Positions 1 to 15,044 are shown, counted from the stretch's first letter. The stretch: DNA of 64,000 nucleotides from Pogonophryne albipinna (GCA_028583405.1 CM053264.1:12047287-12111286); one strand, 5' to 3'. Program-made: numbers and translations. The notes: a model not told the origin generated them from the sequence alone.

Positions 1-60
1 TAAAGGTCATGGAGAAGTCATTGAAAATCATTGGTGAAAAAGTGTACGAACCCTGTTTAA
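1..60. repeat. End fragment of a fish DNA-transposon repeat
   Basis: The first ~60 bases end in GTACGAACCCTGTTTAAGG. They resemble the AAAAGTCATGGAAATTC and CGTACGAACCCTG wording at 7140-7258 and its reverse complement at 15709-15860. This looks like the end of a dispersed non-autonomous element cut by the window edge. The family was not identified. Confidence 0.4.

Positions 61-2238
<2,178 letters not shown>

Positions 2239-2270
<32 letters not shown>
2239..2270 (+). repeat. (CA)n microsatellite, 32 bp
   Basis: Perfect CA/AC dinucleotide run. Confidence 0.95.
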
Positions 2271-2275
<5 letters not shown>

Positions 2276-3016
2276 TCCTCAGACCGTGTGTCTTCATGCT
2301 GTCGGGGGGGGGAGGTGTGTTTGCAGAGGTCACAAAGCAATGTGTGTTTTCTCAAGTTTCTCAGCCGCCTCCCTGCGCTCGCTCACACATGCCTGTCGCC
2401 ATGGCAACAGCTGTTAACATACATCTGTCGCCCTCTGGCAACGTCAGACTGTACGCATGCATCAAAGTGTCAGGACAGTATTTACTTTCTCAGCATTTTA
2501 CCCAAAAAACTTCCTCTGACTTGAAGCGAGTTCTTAAAGTCGCTTGAAGTCACTTTACTGAGTTTTATGGAGAAATCTTTTGATGATTGATGAGGTTTAT
2601 TTGCAGCATTTCTTCTTGTCTTACCCGTTTTTAAATGAACTATTAAGCGTTTAACGGGCATTTTGCAGAGATATTGAATTGTAATGATAAAATAAAATGG
2701 GCAGCAATAGGCTACATCTCCCCTAAAAAAGATTCAAAATACAATTTTGAAAAAAATAAGTCATTTCTAAACATCTAATATCGAAATATGTAGCGATTAG
2801 ATACTTCGTTCTATGCACGAGAAATACTTACGAATACACATGATTAGATCAGCAGAAAACTTCATTTGTGCTGCAGACATTCACTAAAGCTTTATTAACA
2901 CTGAGACACGAACACACACAATGTACAGCCTCTCTCTGACTTTGTGACTTCAAGACTTTTAGTGCTAGTGTTTCTCAAAACTCAATCACATTTTTCATTA
3001 ACCCTGGGGGAATCTT

Positions 3017-3017
<1 letters not shown>
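2271..3017. other. Intergenic sequence, nothing recognised
   Basis: No coding potential, RNA gene or complete repeat was recognised here. Confidence 0.5.
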
Positions 3018-3074
<57 letters not shown>

Positions 3075-3112
3075 GCACACACGCACACACGCACACACAC
3101 ACACACACACAC
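3018..3112 (+). repeat. Compound (CA)n microsatellite with CG interruptions
   Basis: About 95 bp of CA repeat. Several ACGC interruptions lie in 3072-3092, giving an imperfect and probably more stable array than the pure TG tracts elsewhere. Confidence 0.95.
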
Positions 3113-3232
3113 GTCGTGACGATAATAAACATGTTGGAAGTGATTTTTCCATCTGCCTTTCCTTCCCTGCACCATCTGCCATCGCCAGCAACTCTTCAGC
3201 TCTGTTTGGGTTAGAAGAATAGCGCCCTCCAT

Positions 3233-3296
3233 CTTCTTCATCTTCTTCTTCATCCTCTTCTTCCTCCTCCTCCTCTTCCTCCTTCTCCTTTATCAT
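3233..3296 (+). repeat. Polypyrimidine TCT/TCC trinucleotide tract
   Basis: A C/T-only tract built of CTT and CCT triplets. The complementary strand is GAA/GAG-rich and reads as polyglutamate, which is a repeat artefact. Such mirror-like polypurine-polypyrimidine tracts can form triplex DNA. Confidence 0.85.
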
Positions 3297-5025
3297 CTGT
3301 GCTGAAGGGAAACCCCTGATTCACCCACTCTTCGTATGCTTTCAGGGGTGCTGGAAGTTGGATTTAGTTGACATTAGACAGTAGAGAAATACTCCTGCAT
3401 TCAATACTAACATAGATACAAACTTAAAGCATCAGACACTGACTTATTTAGCAAAATGTCCCAGTCATTGTTGTGTTATAATTATAGATGCATTTATGGG
3501 TTCATTACTTTGATGCTTCAGCTGGTAAATGAGGGTGTTTTCCATTGTCTTGTGCATTTAATCTGAACCTAATAATACATTCTTTATTGAATGATATTGT
3601 GCTATTGATCTGAATCATTAACGAACCTTAAAATGTGGACTTAAGTACAGCACTGATACACTGAGTTATAGTCTCCACAACTGTAAGTAATACAGCCTTT
3701 TGTGACTTTGTTTAAGATTATAAAATCATTATGATATTTTTCAGTAAGCAACATAAACTCTTCAGCAGGAAGGTGTTGTTTTAAATCCAAAAAGTCCTGT
3801 GTATCTGTCTGTCAATCAGTGCTGTGTTCTGGCGGGGATGCTGAGGGATGAGAGTAAATATAGTCTGTAAAGAAAAAGACTTGTATCTGATGTGTAGGGA
3901 GACCCGTCTGTGTGAGTTTGATTGACAGAGATGCTTTGTGAAACTTGAAGTCAGTATTTCACCACAAAAGTGCTCCATTAATATTTGATGGCTGAAGAAA
4001 AGAGCCTCACTTCTCTTTCTTTTGGTCTTTGTGAGGACAGATTTCACGATTCTAGGCAGGCTGAAACACATTTTAGAGCTGCGAGACAGAGAAGAAGAAC
4101 TGACATTACATCTGGACGTTATTTTATTCTATTTCATCCCACGATCAATAACTAAATAATCTACAGTACTATAGCACTGTTTGTTGTTGCAGGATGTGAG
4201 GCTTTTTACATTCAGAGGGTCATTAGATCCATTTCACAGCTGGGGGTTATTTGTTCGGAGGAAGAGTGGCGCCATCTACAGTTTGAGACGTTACACAGAA
4301 CATACATAAGTAATAATTAACTCAAATCAGATTTAAAGAGCAATTTAAAGTCTAATATTTGTTTTTATGCAGTTTTACCAATTTAGTAACAAGTCAATTT
4401 CTTTAAAATGGGTGTTTTTTGCTTTCTTTCTGCACAGCAAACTCTGGAGCTAAAGGGAACACAGGTGAAGTTGGCATGCCTTTGATTGGTGACTCCAAGC
4501 CACTGAGAAGCATGGTCATTGAAAAGAGAGTATTCAGCTGTTTTTGTTGTTTTGGGATTTCTGCAATTGACTGAAAGAGAAAAAACTGGAAGATGGATAT
4601 TTATTAAACCTCAAATCCAATGGGATATTCTGCCGTGCCAAATGGAGGACAGTGGACTTCAAACACGTGAATGATGACATTTTTGCCTTAAAATACGTTT
4701 GTTTCCTGTTTAAATTTCTGTGCATTGGCATCTATGACTGAATGCAGAAACAGCAGCGATGTGCTATAAGATGTTATATATGTATGTATTATTTGCACAC
4801 ATTTCATTCAAATTGGAAAGCATTTTGGCATCAAATAATGACTGAAAACAGTTATATTGGTTACTGAAAGATAAGAAGTATTAAGTATGTGCTATAATGC
4901 AAAATCAAGAAGCCCTCTATTGTGGCTAATAGTTTAAGAAAAGTGCAAAATCATGGTGCTTTAGCAGAAAGTAGGACTTTGCTGTCATGGTCACCAATTT
5001 GTTGGTAATGGGTAATAAGTTGAAA
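3297..5025. other. AT-rich intergenic sequence, nothing recognised
   Basis: About 1.7 kb with no supported gene. Open stretches at 3781-4071 and 4534-4731 on the minus strand lack recognisable domains and are treated as chance. Confidence 0.5.
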
Positions 5026-5192
5026 ACACACACACACACACACACTCTCAAAACACCTGCAAATACAAATTGTTTGCATGTATTCCTGCAGCAACCGTTC
5101 AAAATAACATTCCGCAGGCTTAAATTAAAGTTGCATTCATATGTGAAAACACACACTTTTATTAAATAAACAATATACACACACACACACAC
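5026..5192 (+). repeat. Two short (CA)n tracts
   Basis: CA runs at about 5026-5045 and 5176-5192, separated by unremarkable sequence. They lie just upstream of the long TG tract. Confidence 0.9.
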
Positions 5193-5238
5193 TGTGCCAA
5201 GTCAGCGTCCACGTTCTCATCACTCGCTGAGCTGCTGG

Positions 5239-5487
<249 letters not shown>

Positions 5488-6524
5488 GCTTTTGCTCAAT
5501 TTGTAAAATGTCCCTGATCTCCGGCTTACTCATCAATCCGTGTGCAGGAAACGCTGATGAAAACATCATTTTGTGTGAGTTTAATTTAAATAGCAAGTAT
5601 CAAATTGAGTTCATCCAATGTGGAAGCTGTCAATCAAGCCCTAAAACTCCCTTTTAAAATACTAAGTAATAACTCTAATCTCCCATGGTCAGTGGCATGC
5701 ACAGACATGTATAGGGGCAGGTGCTCAAGAGAAAAAACCTTCTGAGTCGTCGTGGCGGTCGCGCCGAAATTGTGCGCTCCGAAATTGTGCGCTCCGAAAT
5801 TGTGCGCAAAAATTTGCCGGATAATGGCGGATTTTGTTAGTTTCTTTTCGGTTTTTCGTTACTTTATTTCGGTGTTAGGGTTATGTTATTTAATTCTTAT
5901 TTTTTTACTGATTTATTATCAATTTTTTTATTATTTTAACATTTATTTTTATTATTCTAAATGACTTAGGGGGGTCCAATCTGAAGCTAGGGGGGGACGA
6001 ACCCCCCCCCGGGATTGACGCCCCTGGTGGAACCGCCGGCTGCCTTAGTAGTGTGAGATTTATTAAAGGCACATCTTGTATGTCGTAATTGCATATATAT
6101 TTATTTCAATAACCATATGCTGTCTGATGCAGATGCCTATCTAAAACAAATCAAATAGTAGGCTTACTAGCTTATACACGCTAAAGCAACTGTAGTCAGG
6201 GATGCAAACTCATCAGGTATGAAAAAGGTGACAAGGATCCGAGCCCACGGAATATCGGCTTTAAAATTAGGAATAACAGGATTTTAGCAGTCAGAACAAC
6301 TAAAGCAGCAGGTAATAATAACAGAAACGCCAAAGAGTTACATCTAATAGAAATATATAAAAGCATTTATTTTAATTGTGTAGCAGTCAGTTTATAATTT
6401 TCGCAGCACTGTTGAGCATTTTGAAAATGTATTTTCATGCCTCTTAGTATTTTTATAATACTTTTCTACTTTCACTTGAGGAACATTTTGAGTGCAGGAC
6501 TTTTACTGTAACAGAGTATTCCTA

Positions 6525-6680
6525 CACTCTGGTACTTCTACTTTTACTCAAGTACAAGATCTGAGTACTTCTACTTTTACTCAAGTACAAGATCTGAGTA
6601 CTTCTACTTTTATTAAGTACAAGATCTGAGTACTTCTACTAAAGTACAAGATCTGAGTACTTCTACTTTTACTCTAGTAC
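6525..6680 (+). repeat. ~30-bp tandem repeat inside hAT E1
   Basis: Units of the type CAAGTACAAGATCTGAGTAC are repeated about five times, with small deletions. The related inverted hAT copy has about one unit at 23820-23880, so the array expanded in, or contracted from, one copy. Confidence 0.85.
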
Positions 6681-6765
6681 AATCTCTATACTTATACCAC
6701 CTCTGTTTATAGCCAATGAAAAAAACTATTAGAAAACGAAGGCTAAAGCTAACGTTAGCAGATAG

Positions 6766-6803
6766 ATCGTTGAGCTAGCTAGCTAGCTAGCTAGCTCAAC
6801 GAT
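6766..6803. repeat. 38-bp perfect palindrome centred on (AGCT)n
   Basis: The arm ATCGTTGAGCTAGCTAGCT is followed directly by its reverse complement with no spacer. The same 38-bp palindrome is conserved at 23699-23736 in the inverted sister element. It could extrude as a cruciform. Confidence 0.9.
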
Positions 6804-8229
6804 TCCTTAAATGATATTGCGACAGAAAAACTTTCAGTTCACATCACGCTCTGCCGCTCTGCTCTGAACACCTGAACGGCCTGTTCTAACAGCTGTTCAC
6901 CAGCGGCTCAGTCTGTGCCACAGTGACGCCGCACAGTTAACGAACACACCGTAGATAATGTAGCTGACCCTCATCCCGGAGCAGCAGAGTTCAGCCGACC
7001 CGACAGGCAGGAAGACTCGAGCATACAGCTCGCGCTTCATATATTAAAAAATAACACCATGCGCGTCATGATGGCACATAACAGCTCGCGACCGCAGATT
7101 ATTTCGGCGATTAGATAAAATGTAAATTATATTTGACATGACTTTTCCAAAACTTTGGGAAAAATATTGTTTTCCATAACTTTTCCAGGGCCTGGAATTT
7201 TCATTTTGAATTTCCATGACTTTTCCAGGTTTTCAATGACCGTACGAACCCTGTATAGTTTATTTTGTCATCTGATTTAGAGGATTAAACAATACACTCG
7301 TTGTATTTGTTACCTGGTGGTTACTTACTTGGTCGTCACTAGGGCGCTTTTAATCGTGTTGCTGCGTGCTGCTGCACCACACACCCGCCGTGGCTTGTCT
7401 GACTGAGTGACTGACTGTCAACTCTGCGCGCTGCGCGTTCACGTTGAGAGCAGGGAAGGGAGGGGCTGCAGCCAGGGCACGTACGGGAGTGCCGCGGGGC
7501 ACGTGTGGGGATGTCTGACAAAATTACAACGCGCATTTGGGGCATTGTTGTATATATTAGAAGCTTTTAATCCAGAATTTATTGATGTTACCATGAGCCA
7601 CATAAAGTACACTGTAAAAAAAACAAAACAAAACTGTAAAAAACGAACTTTCAAAAGGGCACATTGCTGTCCAGAGGGCAAAATGGGCAGGTGCTCAAGC
7701 ACTACCTAGAGTCTATGTGTGCACGTCTCTGCCCATGGTACAATTAAATAAACAGATTAAACAATTGGGAAACAACCGTTTCATTATTAAACTTTCAAAA
7801 TGTTGAGCTGTTGTCCAGTCTGTGCTAAGCTCAGCTAACAAGCTACTGGCTGTAGCTCCATATTTTAAAGAGTATACTTTTAAAGCAAGTATTTTCAGCA
7901 ATTGCTCCATTGTTAGCTGATTTTACATTTTAAAAAAGTGATTAACTTTGTTGTTTTAATTGATGCAGTGTTTACATTGTGCATGTGCTTCCACCCCCCT
8001 GCTCCTTTTCAACTATTCAATAATAATTGTGCAAGTTTAAATGAGATGAATAAATATTTAAGATGAGTGTAGCCTACATGTTAGTTTTAAGTATAAGGAA
8101 CAATTAGATGCTAACACTGAAATAAAGTTTTAAATGCATGACTTTTACTCTGGCTACTTTTAGCCTACTAAAAAACCATGTGGACTATCTTTTTATTTTA
8201 CCACCATCATCATCATCATCTTCCTCAGA

Positions 8230-8395
8230 GCGTGTTTTCCCGCCTCCAGGTGATGATGATGGTGCTGCAGTGGGCGGAGTCTCACGCTCCTCTTAATAGG
8301 CTGAGGACCATGTGAGACCAGGCTCAAACTCGCGTGACAGTTAACTTTTCCTCACGAGACGGAGAGCAACAGCTCGCAGGTGAGTCTCATCATCA
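8230..8395 (+). promoter_or_regulatory. Candidate promoter and noncoding first exon, copy A
   Basis: A GC-richer stretch contains GGGCGGAGTCTCACGC and CTTAATAGGCTGAGG. It is followed by CTCACGAGACGGAGAGCAAC and a consensus splice donor, CAG at 8378-8380 then GTGAGT. No ATG-initiated frame of interest precedes the donor, so this would be an untranslated exon. Copy B repeats it at about 62320-62475 with single-base changes. The nearest downstream same-strand gene is the slc5a3-type gene at 26184. Linking the two across the nested hAT would need a very long first intron, so this is inference and untested. Confidence 0.35.
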
Positions 8396-8569
8396 GACTT
8401 CAGTTTAAAGTAAGCCTTAAGTATCGCGATAGTTTAATTTAACATTCTGTGTTTAATTCATTAAGAGTTGTGTCTAGTATGTTAACGTTGTGATGGAAGG
8501 TGTTTTGTAGAAAAATCGAGAATTGGTGTTAATTAAAAAACCAGCTGCAGTCATAAATCATTACTGTAT

Positions 8570-8607
<38 letters not shown>
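8570..8607 (+). repeat. (ATA)n microsatellite, longer than in copy B
   Basis: About 13 trinucleotide units here, against about 9 at 62664-62690 in copy B. It is a length-variable marker between the two copies. Confidence 0.93.
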
Positions 8608-9196
8608 GCATGTAATGGCATAAAAGTACCCTATAAATTGCGGTATATTGTAGGTTATATACCTATAAAAAAATCTATTTTATAAAGGATTAATTTAACA
8701 TTGAATTCTTGTTGTAAAACACGGACATCATTTACTACAATTCATCAGAGACTTTGAGGGTTGAGTGATTGATATACAAATTATCATATTGTGAATTAAT
8801 TATTCCTTTTAGTGAAAGTGCAGCAACACTAAAGGATTGTAAAAAAGACGATTAAATTAAAAGACACCTGTGGCTGCAGGACAGTTGGAGTCAGAAGACA
8901 AAATGCAAATCAGAATTTAAATGCATTCAAACTCCATGTCTTGATATAAACCATGTGGTTGAAATGGCCCAGACACTGCCTTTGTTAGAGGGAACAGAAT
9001 ACAATGACAGTCAGAGACGTGCACACATAGACTCTAGGTAGTGCTTGAGCACCTGCCCGTTTTGCCCTCTGGACAGCAATGTGCCCTTTTGAAAGTTCGT
9101 TTTTTACAGTTTTTTTTTTTTTTTTTTACAGTGTACTGTATGTGGCTCATGGTAACATCAATAAATTCTGGATTAAAAGCTTCTAATATATACAAC

Positions 9197-11037
9197 CATG
9201 GGCGTAGGAAGCATCCTTAATGTGGGGGGGACATTTTTAAAGGGGGGTGTGGGGGTCCTCCCCCACGAAATAAAATAGATTTCCTGTATTCTGGTGCATT
9301 TTAACAGGTGGTTTGATCGTTTCTGTGGCTATACTAGCATGAGGAAAATGATGGGTACATTTTGTAATTTCATCCAGTAGTAAAGAAAGGAAACATATTT
9401 GATTATTAATTCAGAGCCGTCTTTGAATTAATAAAAAGCAGTTTAAATACCCATTTTTTGTACATTTATATACAACAATAAATATTTGTGAGTGCATTGA
9501 GAGATATTGTTGTGGAGAGTCATTTATATATAAATCGCAAAATACATTTGTGAATCCTTCTGTGAGCATTTATTAATATTGAGACTGATCTGACTCCATA
9601 CAGATGTTAAGTTCACCTAGGAATGGTATCATTGACTTAAATGTTCAAATAAATGTTGCTCTTCTGTCTATATTGGTCATATGATGCCCCTTGACTGAAA
9701 TGTTTCCTTTTCAATATCCCCACTGATTTCCTTAACACTCTGGGATGAGATGGATGGATGATTCAATGTTGATGAAAGGGAAACTGTCATTTCCCTTTCA
9801 TCAACATTGAATCATAACAAGTCATACTGAATGTAAATACAACTGACTCTAAAGTAAGTCCCAGTCTGTGACATTGGACATTTTGAAGACTCAAAGTCCC
9901 AAGCAGTAGAATATTAGCTATCTATGTAATGTGCACAGAAAATAAACAGTTAACTGAATACTGGGATGGAAATGGCCTATTAGCACTCAGTAAAACATAA
10001 TCACACACAAAAAGCTTCTGAATGATAAGAAGTATAATTAAAACATAATGCAAATTACCATTTTGAGAGAGAGTACCTTAAAGCAGGGGTTCCCAACCCC
10101 CAGGTGTTACTGCCGGGCCGCGAAATAGCTGTGAGTTTATCGTAATATTTGCAGAATTATAAATATATAAAAATATTTTATCATAATATTTTTTTCAAAA
10201 CGTGTTTAATTTTCGCACCTATACCAGTCATATTATTTCATCCAGTAGCCTAGTTCATCTTTCACCAGATAGCCGTTGAAAATGGCTTTTGTGATGTTCC
10301 TCAGCCTGGTCTCAGCTGTGGCTCAGCCTGGTCTCAGCCTCTCGTGCGCACGAGAAAGTTACCGGTGCGCCAAGTAGGAAGAGGAGCGCACAGGAGACAA
10401 CCGTTTCATTGCAGACTGTTATGTTGATGTGGGGAAATGGCAGTGCATACATTATTTGAGATATATTTCAAACTCTGACTTCATTTTAAGGACATGTCGG
10501 CCAGGGGTGTAGAGCTATTTGTTTAAGCACCGGATTGGCAAAACAGCAGAGTAAACCAGTCTGCCTTGATCTATGAATTCATGTCCGGGACTCTCACGGT
10601 ATCTGCTGCCCGCAGCTGTTTTATAGAAGGAAAACCTCCTTCACTTCATGAAATGGCTGCAGGCAGCATCAGGAGGCAGCGGGACGTGTAACTCCTGTAG
10701 TGGAAATTCACTCTGAGAAGTGCAGCACCAGCGGGTAAAGAGCTGTGCCTTTTTACGCACCGCCTTCGCTGTGTTTACCTTCATCAGAACAGCTTAAGAG
10801 TGACTGCAGGCTGCTACGTATTAACCACACACACCTCTACACACATCGAACTGCCCGATTACTTATTATGGAATGGAGTTGATAGTGAAGCACTGACACA
10901 GCGCTCTACAGAGTGCGGCGAGTGGATAGACCGATTCACGGACTTTCCACATGGTAAAAGTGGGGGGGTCTAAACTAATCATTTGAAAAAGTGGGGGGGA
11001 CTTGTCCCACCCTCATATAATGGCTGCGACGCCCATG
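9197..11037. mobile_element. hAT-type element E3 nested in E2
   Basis: Termini are CATGGGCGTAGGAAGCATCC at the left and the reverse complement of CATGGGCGTCGCAGCC at the right. They are flanked by TATACAAC at 9189-9196 and 11038-11045, a perfect 8-bp target duplication. Deleting the element and one duplicate restores the uninterrupted E1-like sequence. No transposase frame is evident in 1841 bp. It contains a perfect hairpin (9760-9813) and, near 10086, a CAGGGGTTCCCAACCCC stretch that looks like the end of a further old hAT element whose partner end was not found. Confidence 0.88.
9760..9813. repeat. Perfect hairpin, 24-bp arms and 6-base loop
   Basis: The arm 9760-9783 (starting GATTCAATGTTGATGAAAGG) is exactly complementary to 9790-9813, with loop CTGTCA. 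It lies inside hAT E3. Confidence 0.9.
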
Positions 11038-13286
11038 TATACAACAATGCCCCAAATGCGCGTTGTAATTTTGTCAGACATCCCCACACGTGCCCCGCGG
11101 CACTCCCGTACGTGCCCTGGCTGCAGCCCCTCCCTTCCCTGCTCTCAACGTGAACGCGCAGCGCGCAGAGCTGACAGTCAGTCACTCAGTCAGACAAGCC
11201 ACGGCGGGTGTGTGGTGCAGCAGCACGCAGCAGTACGCAGCAACACGATTAAAAGTGCCCTTGTGACGACCAAGTAAGCAGACCCGGCGGCAGACATACG
11301 TCTCTGGGCGGGCATTTGATTTACCAGGGCGGGCCCACCCCGAAACTTACATTTCCCGGGAAATCTGAATCGTCAACGGGGGGGTTTGTTAGACGCTCGA
11401 GATTTGTCAACGGGGAGGGTGGGGGGGGGTTTAGGTTGCCATAAGGCTGTTGACGGTCTTATTATAGGCTACATCCATTGGTTGGTTTTGTGGCACATTT
11501 GTAACGCTGTGCTAACTTGGGCAAGCACGCAGGCAAACCTGAGCGCACACAGGGTGGAAAGGTGGAGTAAGGTTGAGCGATAGAGAGAAAGGGAGAGAGA
11601 GAGATTGAGCGAGGCAGAGAGCATGTGCAGCGGTCTGCTTGCGCACAGAGCAGCAGTTTGTGAGAGAGTCAATTTCTCTTCAAAATAGAATTGATTGCCA
11701 GCCTCCCTTGTCCCTGGCTGGCTTGCTAGCTCGTTGGTAACGTAACTGATGTCTTCTAATGTGCCTGCATCTGGCGCTGAGTTGCCATATTCCTTTCATG
11801 AACCACTTCCTGATATCCATTGTTGCAGATAAATATAAATGATAATAGCCAAACTAACCTAGCAAGAGTAAACTGACAGGCTGCTGTGCCGCATCTCACT
11901 CAAAAACCCACACGACTCAACCCAGCGAAAAACCAGTCTCGCGCGCAGCCTTTCATTCAGAATTTCATAGCAAAATAAAAAAAATGATATTAAACTAATC
12001 TTTCAACATAGTTTAAAACAAAAATAAATATTAAGACAAAGCCCTACAAATAACAATAAACAGAATCAGTGGCGGCTCCAGAGTGTTTGTGTTGGGTAAT
12101 CTATGGTAGGGCTAACCCATACAGCTGGTGGGGCTCAACTATTCATTTCATACAGAGTTTGTAGAGTTAGGAGTGTCTAAAATGAGGTATATTGTATAGG
12201 GCTGTAAAGCAGACTAATGTCACTTCTGGAGGAAAAATGCTCAGTTTTTTAATTACTTTTAAATACAGATGCACAGGTGTTGTGTCAAAGAGATTTCTGA
12301 AAGGTCAGGGAGACGTAACAACATTGCTAACAAACCCAAAGTGGGACAAAGTCCACAATAACAGGAAATAAATGATAGATTATGAGCGAGAATGGGTTAC
12401 TTCAGGTTGCTTTGTTACTCAGCTGATAAAGTGAAGACATCTCGGTACAAACTGCTAGCAGCAACACACATTTGTACTTATATGTTTGTGCAATTAGTTT
12501 ATTAATAGAAATGTTTGTGTTGACTTGAAAGCTTTCACTTTAAGGTAAGTCAGGGAGATATTTGGTAGAGCTGGCGTGCCCTCGTTTCTTTGTGTTGCTG
12601 CAGGGGAAACAGGTTGTTGAGTTGTGGTTTCATATCACAAACACCATCTCTGAGATAAACATTTCTCTGCATTTCACAGGGCTGGTTTCAGTCATTCTTT
12701 AGAAAAGTAAAGGTAGCTTTTGGATCGAGTAAATGTTAGGAAACTCTTGGGAAAAAGGGACATTTTAGACGAAAACATTCTAAAAAGGTGAACTGTTATT
12801 CGTTCATAAGATATTAAAGTAGGTCAAACAGAAGTACATTTGTTAGGGACTACTTTCAGCTGAGGATGAATACACACTTCAGCAGTACAACACAGGAAAA
12901 ACCTGTACCATTTTAAACTTGATTTACTCTACTGTAGCTTCAGTTCGTACAAAAGAAAGCAGAAATTCACTGGAGGTGTTTATTACTCAGACCAGGAGTG
13001 ACTTCTGAGAAGTAGAGATGCCTAATAATCAAGTTTCACATCCTTGTGCCACTTCTTTCCTATTTTGCTTTCAGATTCAGACCTTGAAGAACCCTCATTG
13101 CTCTCATTCAGGTGTATTAAAGGTCCCATGTCATGCTTTTCCGGTTATTACCCGTCCCCTTGTGAGTTATGAAGGTTTTTATGCATGTAAATGGTCTGCA
13201 GAGTCAAAACCCTCAAAGTACACCCTGTAGCGAGTAAAACTCTAACACAGAAAATACCTCCCCAAAACGCCTCGTTGGAGATACGT

Positions 13287-14736
13287 TAGGGGTGGGCGAT
13301 ATTGAAAAATATATTATCACGATATTTTTCAAGCAGTATCACGATAGACGATATATATCACGATATTTTTTCATGTCGGTTATTATGGTTATTTTTAAGT
13401 TACTTAACAGTACAAGCACCTACAAGGTAACAGAAACTAAAACAAAAAGGAGTAACAGACCAAAATAGCATTTCAAGCTGGTTTCATTTCTGAAATGAGT
13501 CCCTGAATGAACAATTCAACATTTTGATATGGCTTCAAGGCAGTTTCTCAGTATAAAAATGAACTTTCTGAGGTAGCACTAGCAGTGAACATCAATAAAC
13601 ATGAAAAGGAGGGTAAAACATAACTAAGTAAAACATAAAACATCAATGAGGAAAAGTCAGTGCCAAACAAATTAAAATGTAAACTTTAGACTTGAAGTGC
13701 AATAAAAGACTTTAGCATAACTGAAGGGAAAAACTATATAAATACCTTATTGATAAAATAAAATATAAGCCAACAGAATCAAACAAGACAATAAATAAAG
13801 TGTCATAGTGTCCGCTGTCATAGCCCCCTGCGCCGCGCACGGAGAGCCTCTTCCCCTCCCGCTCCCCCAGCCTCACCTACTGATTTTAATTTCACCATAT
13901 ATCAAGCCCGATCGATTTCACAATGTCAGCGCACCTCTGCTTCCGTGTTGGTAGTTCAGTCCGAGTTGTTTGAGTGAGCAACACACTCTCACTCCATAAT
14001 CGTCCAGGAGCGCCGTTTGGTCAGTGTCCGTGGTGTGCAGTTGTGACGCTCCTCGGCTCCTTCAGCTTCATAAAGGGACGCAAATAGCTTTCAACTGAGT
14101 GCAATTCCCATCTGTGGCGGGATTTGACGCTCATGGAAGCACGGCATTCGTTTGTGTCGGCTGCCCTTAAAGGCAATGTGAGCGTCCATTCTCATTGGAT
14201 AACGGAGAATTGTACACCCGGAAGTAAGTATTCCCCTTACTGTCGATTGATTTTACAGTGATATCTGCACTACTCATCGACTAAAAAACACCAGATTATC
14301 CTTGTTAATTACACAACATTGATTGGTTTAAATTGTGTGCCATGCTTTTGTATTTTTCCCCTTCGATTCGGAGAAACAAATATTTTTTCGGAGTAAAGGA
14401 TGGCAGAAGACACTACACTACCCAGAATCCCCAGCTATCGTTTGGACTACACCATGTGCTCTGTTTGACAAACCCCGTTTTTTTTCACCATTCATTCCAA
14501 TGGCTGGGGTCTATGTCATGTGATCTTCAAATTTCTCCCTGCAGAAAAAAAAAACATGGCCGAACTTCGTTTTATTCTCGGTGGAAAATGCCTATTTTAA
14601 AGTTAGTTTTTTCCAAAAAAAAAAAAAATTCAATTTTTTTTTTTTTTATCACGATAGATACGATATCTCTGAAAAAGCATATCGTGGAGACCTAATATCG
14701 TCACGACGATATATATCGTCATATCGCCCACCCCTA
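13287..14736. mobile_element. Inverted-repeat DNA transposon E6 with TAGGGGTGGGCGATAT termini
   Basis: The left end TAGGGGTGGGCGATATTG and the right end ATATCGCCCACCCCTA are inverted repeats. They continue into ATCACGATA/TATCGT-rich subterminal sequence. No convincing target duplication was found: the left flank reads AGATACGT and the right GGCTCAAG. Superfamily is therefore uncertain, with hAT-like the leading guess. Open frames at 14333-14838 inside it show no domain. Confidence 0.75.
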
Positions 14737-15044
14737 GGCTCAAGTCAGTATTTGCATTGTAATTACATACACGCTCCCCTTGACAGTGAAACGCCACGCG
14801 TGAGGTTTAGATTATTTCCCTGTCTCAATCCAAATTGAACTGTATGAAATAAAAAGGCACATTTGTGAGATTTTTTGAAATACTAACATAAAATACACAT
14901 TCTGGTACTCTCTTGAGAAGAAAAATAAATAAATCTATTACTACACGGCATATTTAAAAAAATGAATACCATTTTTGTTTTTAGTTACTTTGTTCTGAAA
15001 GCTGAACCTGCTGCTCCTCACAAGAGAAGAGGGAAGAGGCTGTG

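Larger units (their letters stand above)
5690..7731 (+). mobile_element. Non-autonomous hAT transposon E1 with 8-bp TSD and empty-site control
   Basis: The element starts CAGTGGCATGCACAGAC and ends GTGTGCACGTCTCTG. The reverse complement of the end starts CAGAGACGTGCACAC, giving imperfect CAG...CTG terminal inverted repeats. It is flanked by CCCATGGT at 5682-5689 and 7732-7739, an 8-bp target duplication as made by hAT transposases. Copy B at 61820-61827 has a single CCCATGGT with continuous flanks, which is the unoccupied site. No transposase frame is visible in its 2042 bp, so movement would need a transposase in trans. It contains a 15-bp tandem repeat near 5765-5810, an array of about five roughly 30-bp units at 6525-6680, and a perfect palindrome at 6766-6803. 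Confidence 0.93.

Noticed and set aside
8200..8340. Tonicity element (TGGAAANNYNY) in the candidate promoter
   Set aside because: Partial cores on either strand fail the pyrimidine positions; not reported as a site.
13287..14736. 8-bp target duplication for element E6
   Set aside because: The flanks AGATACGT and GGCTCAAG do not match. The ends are reported without a duplication claim.
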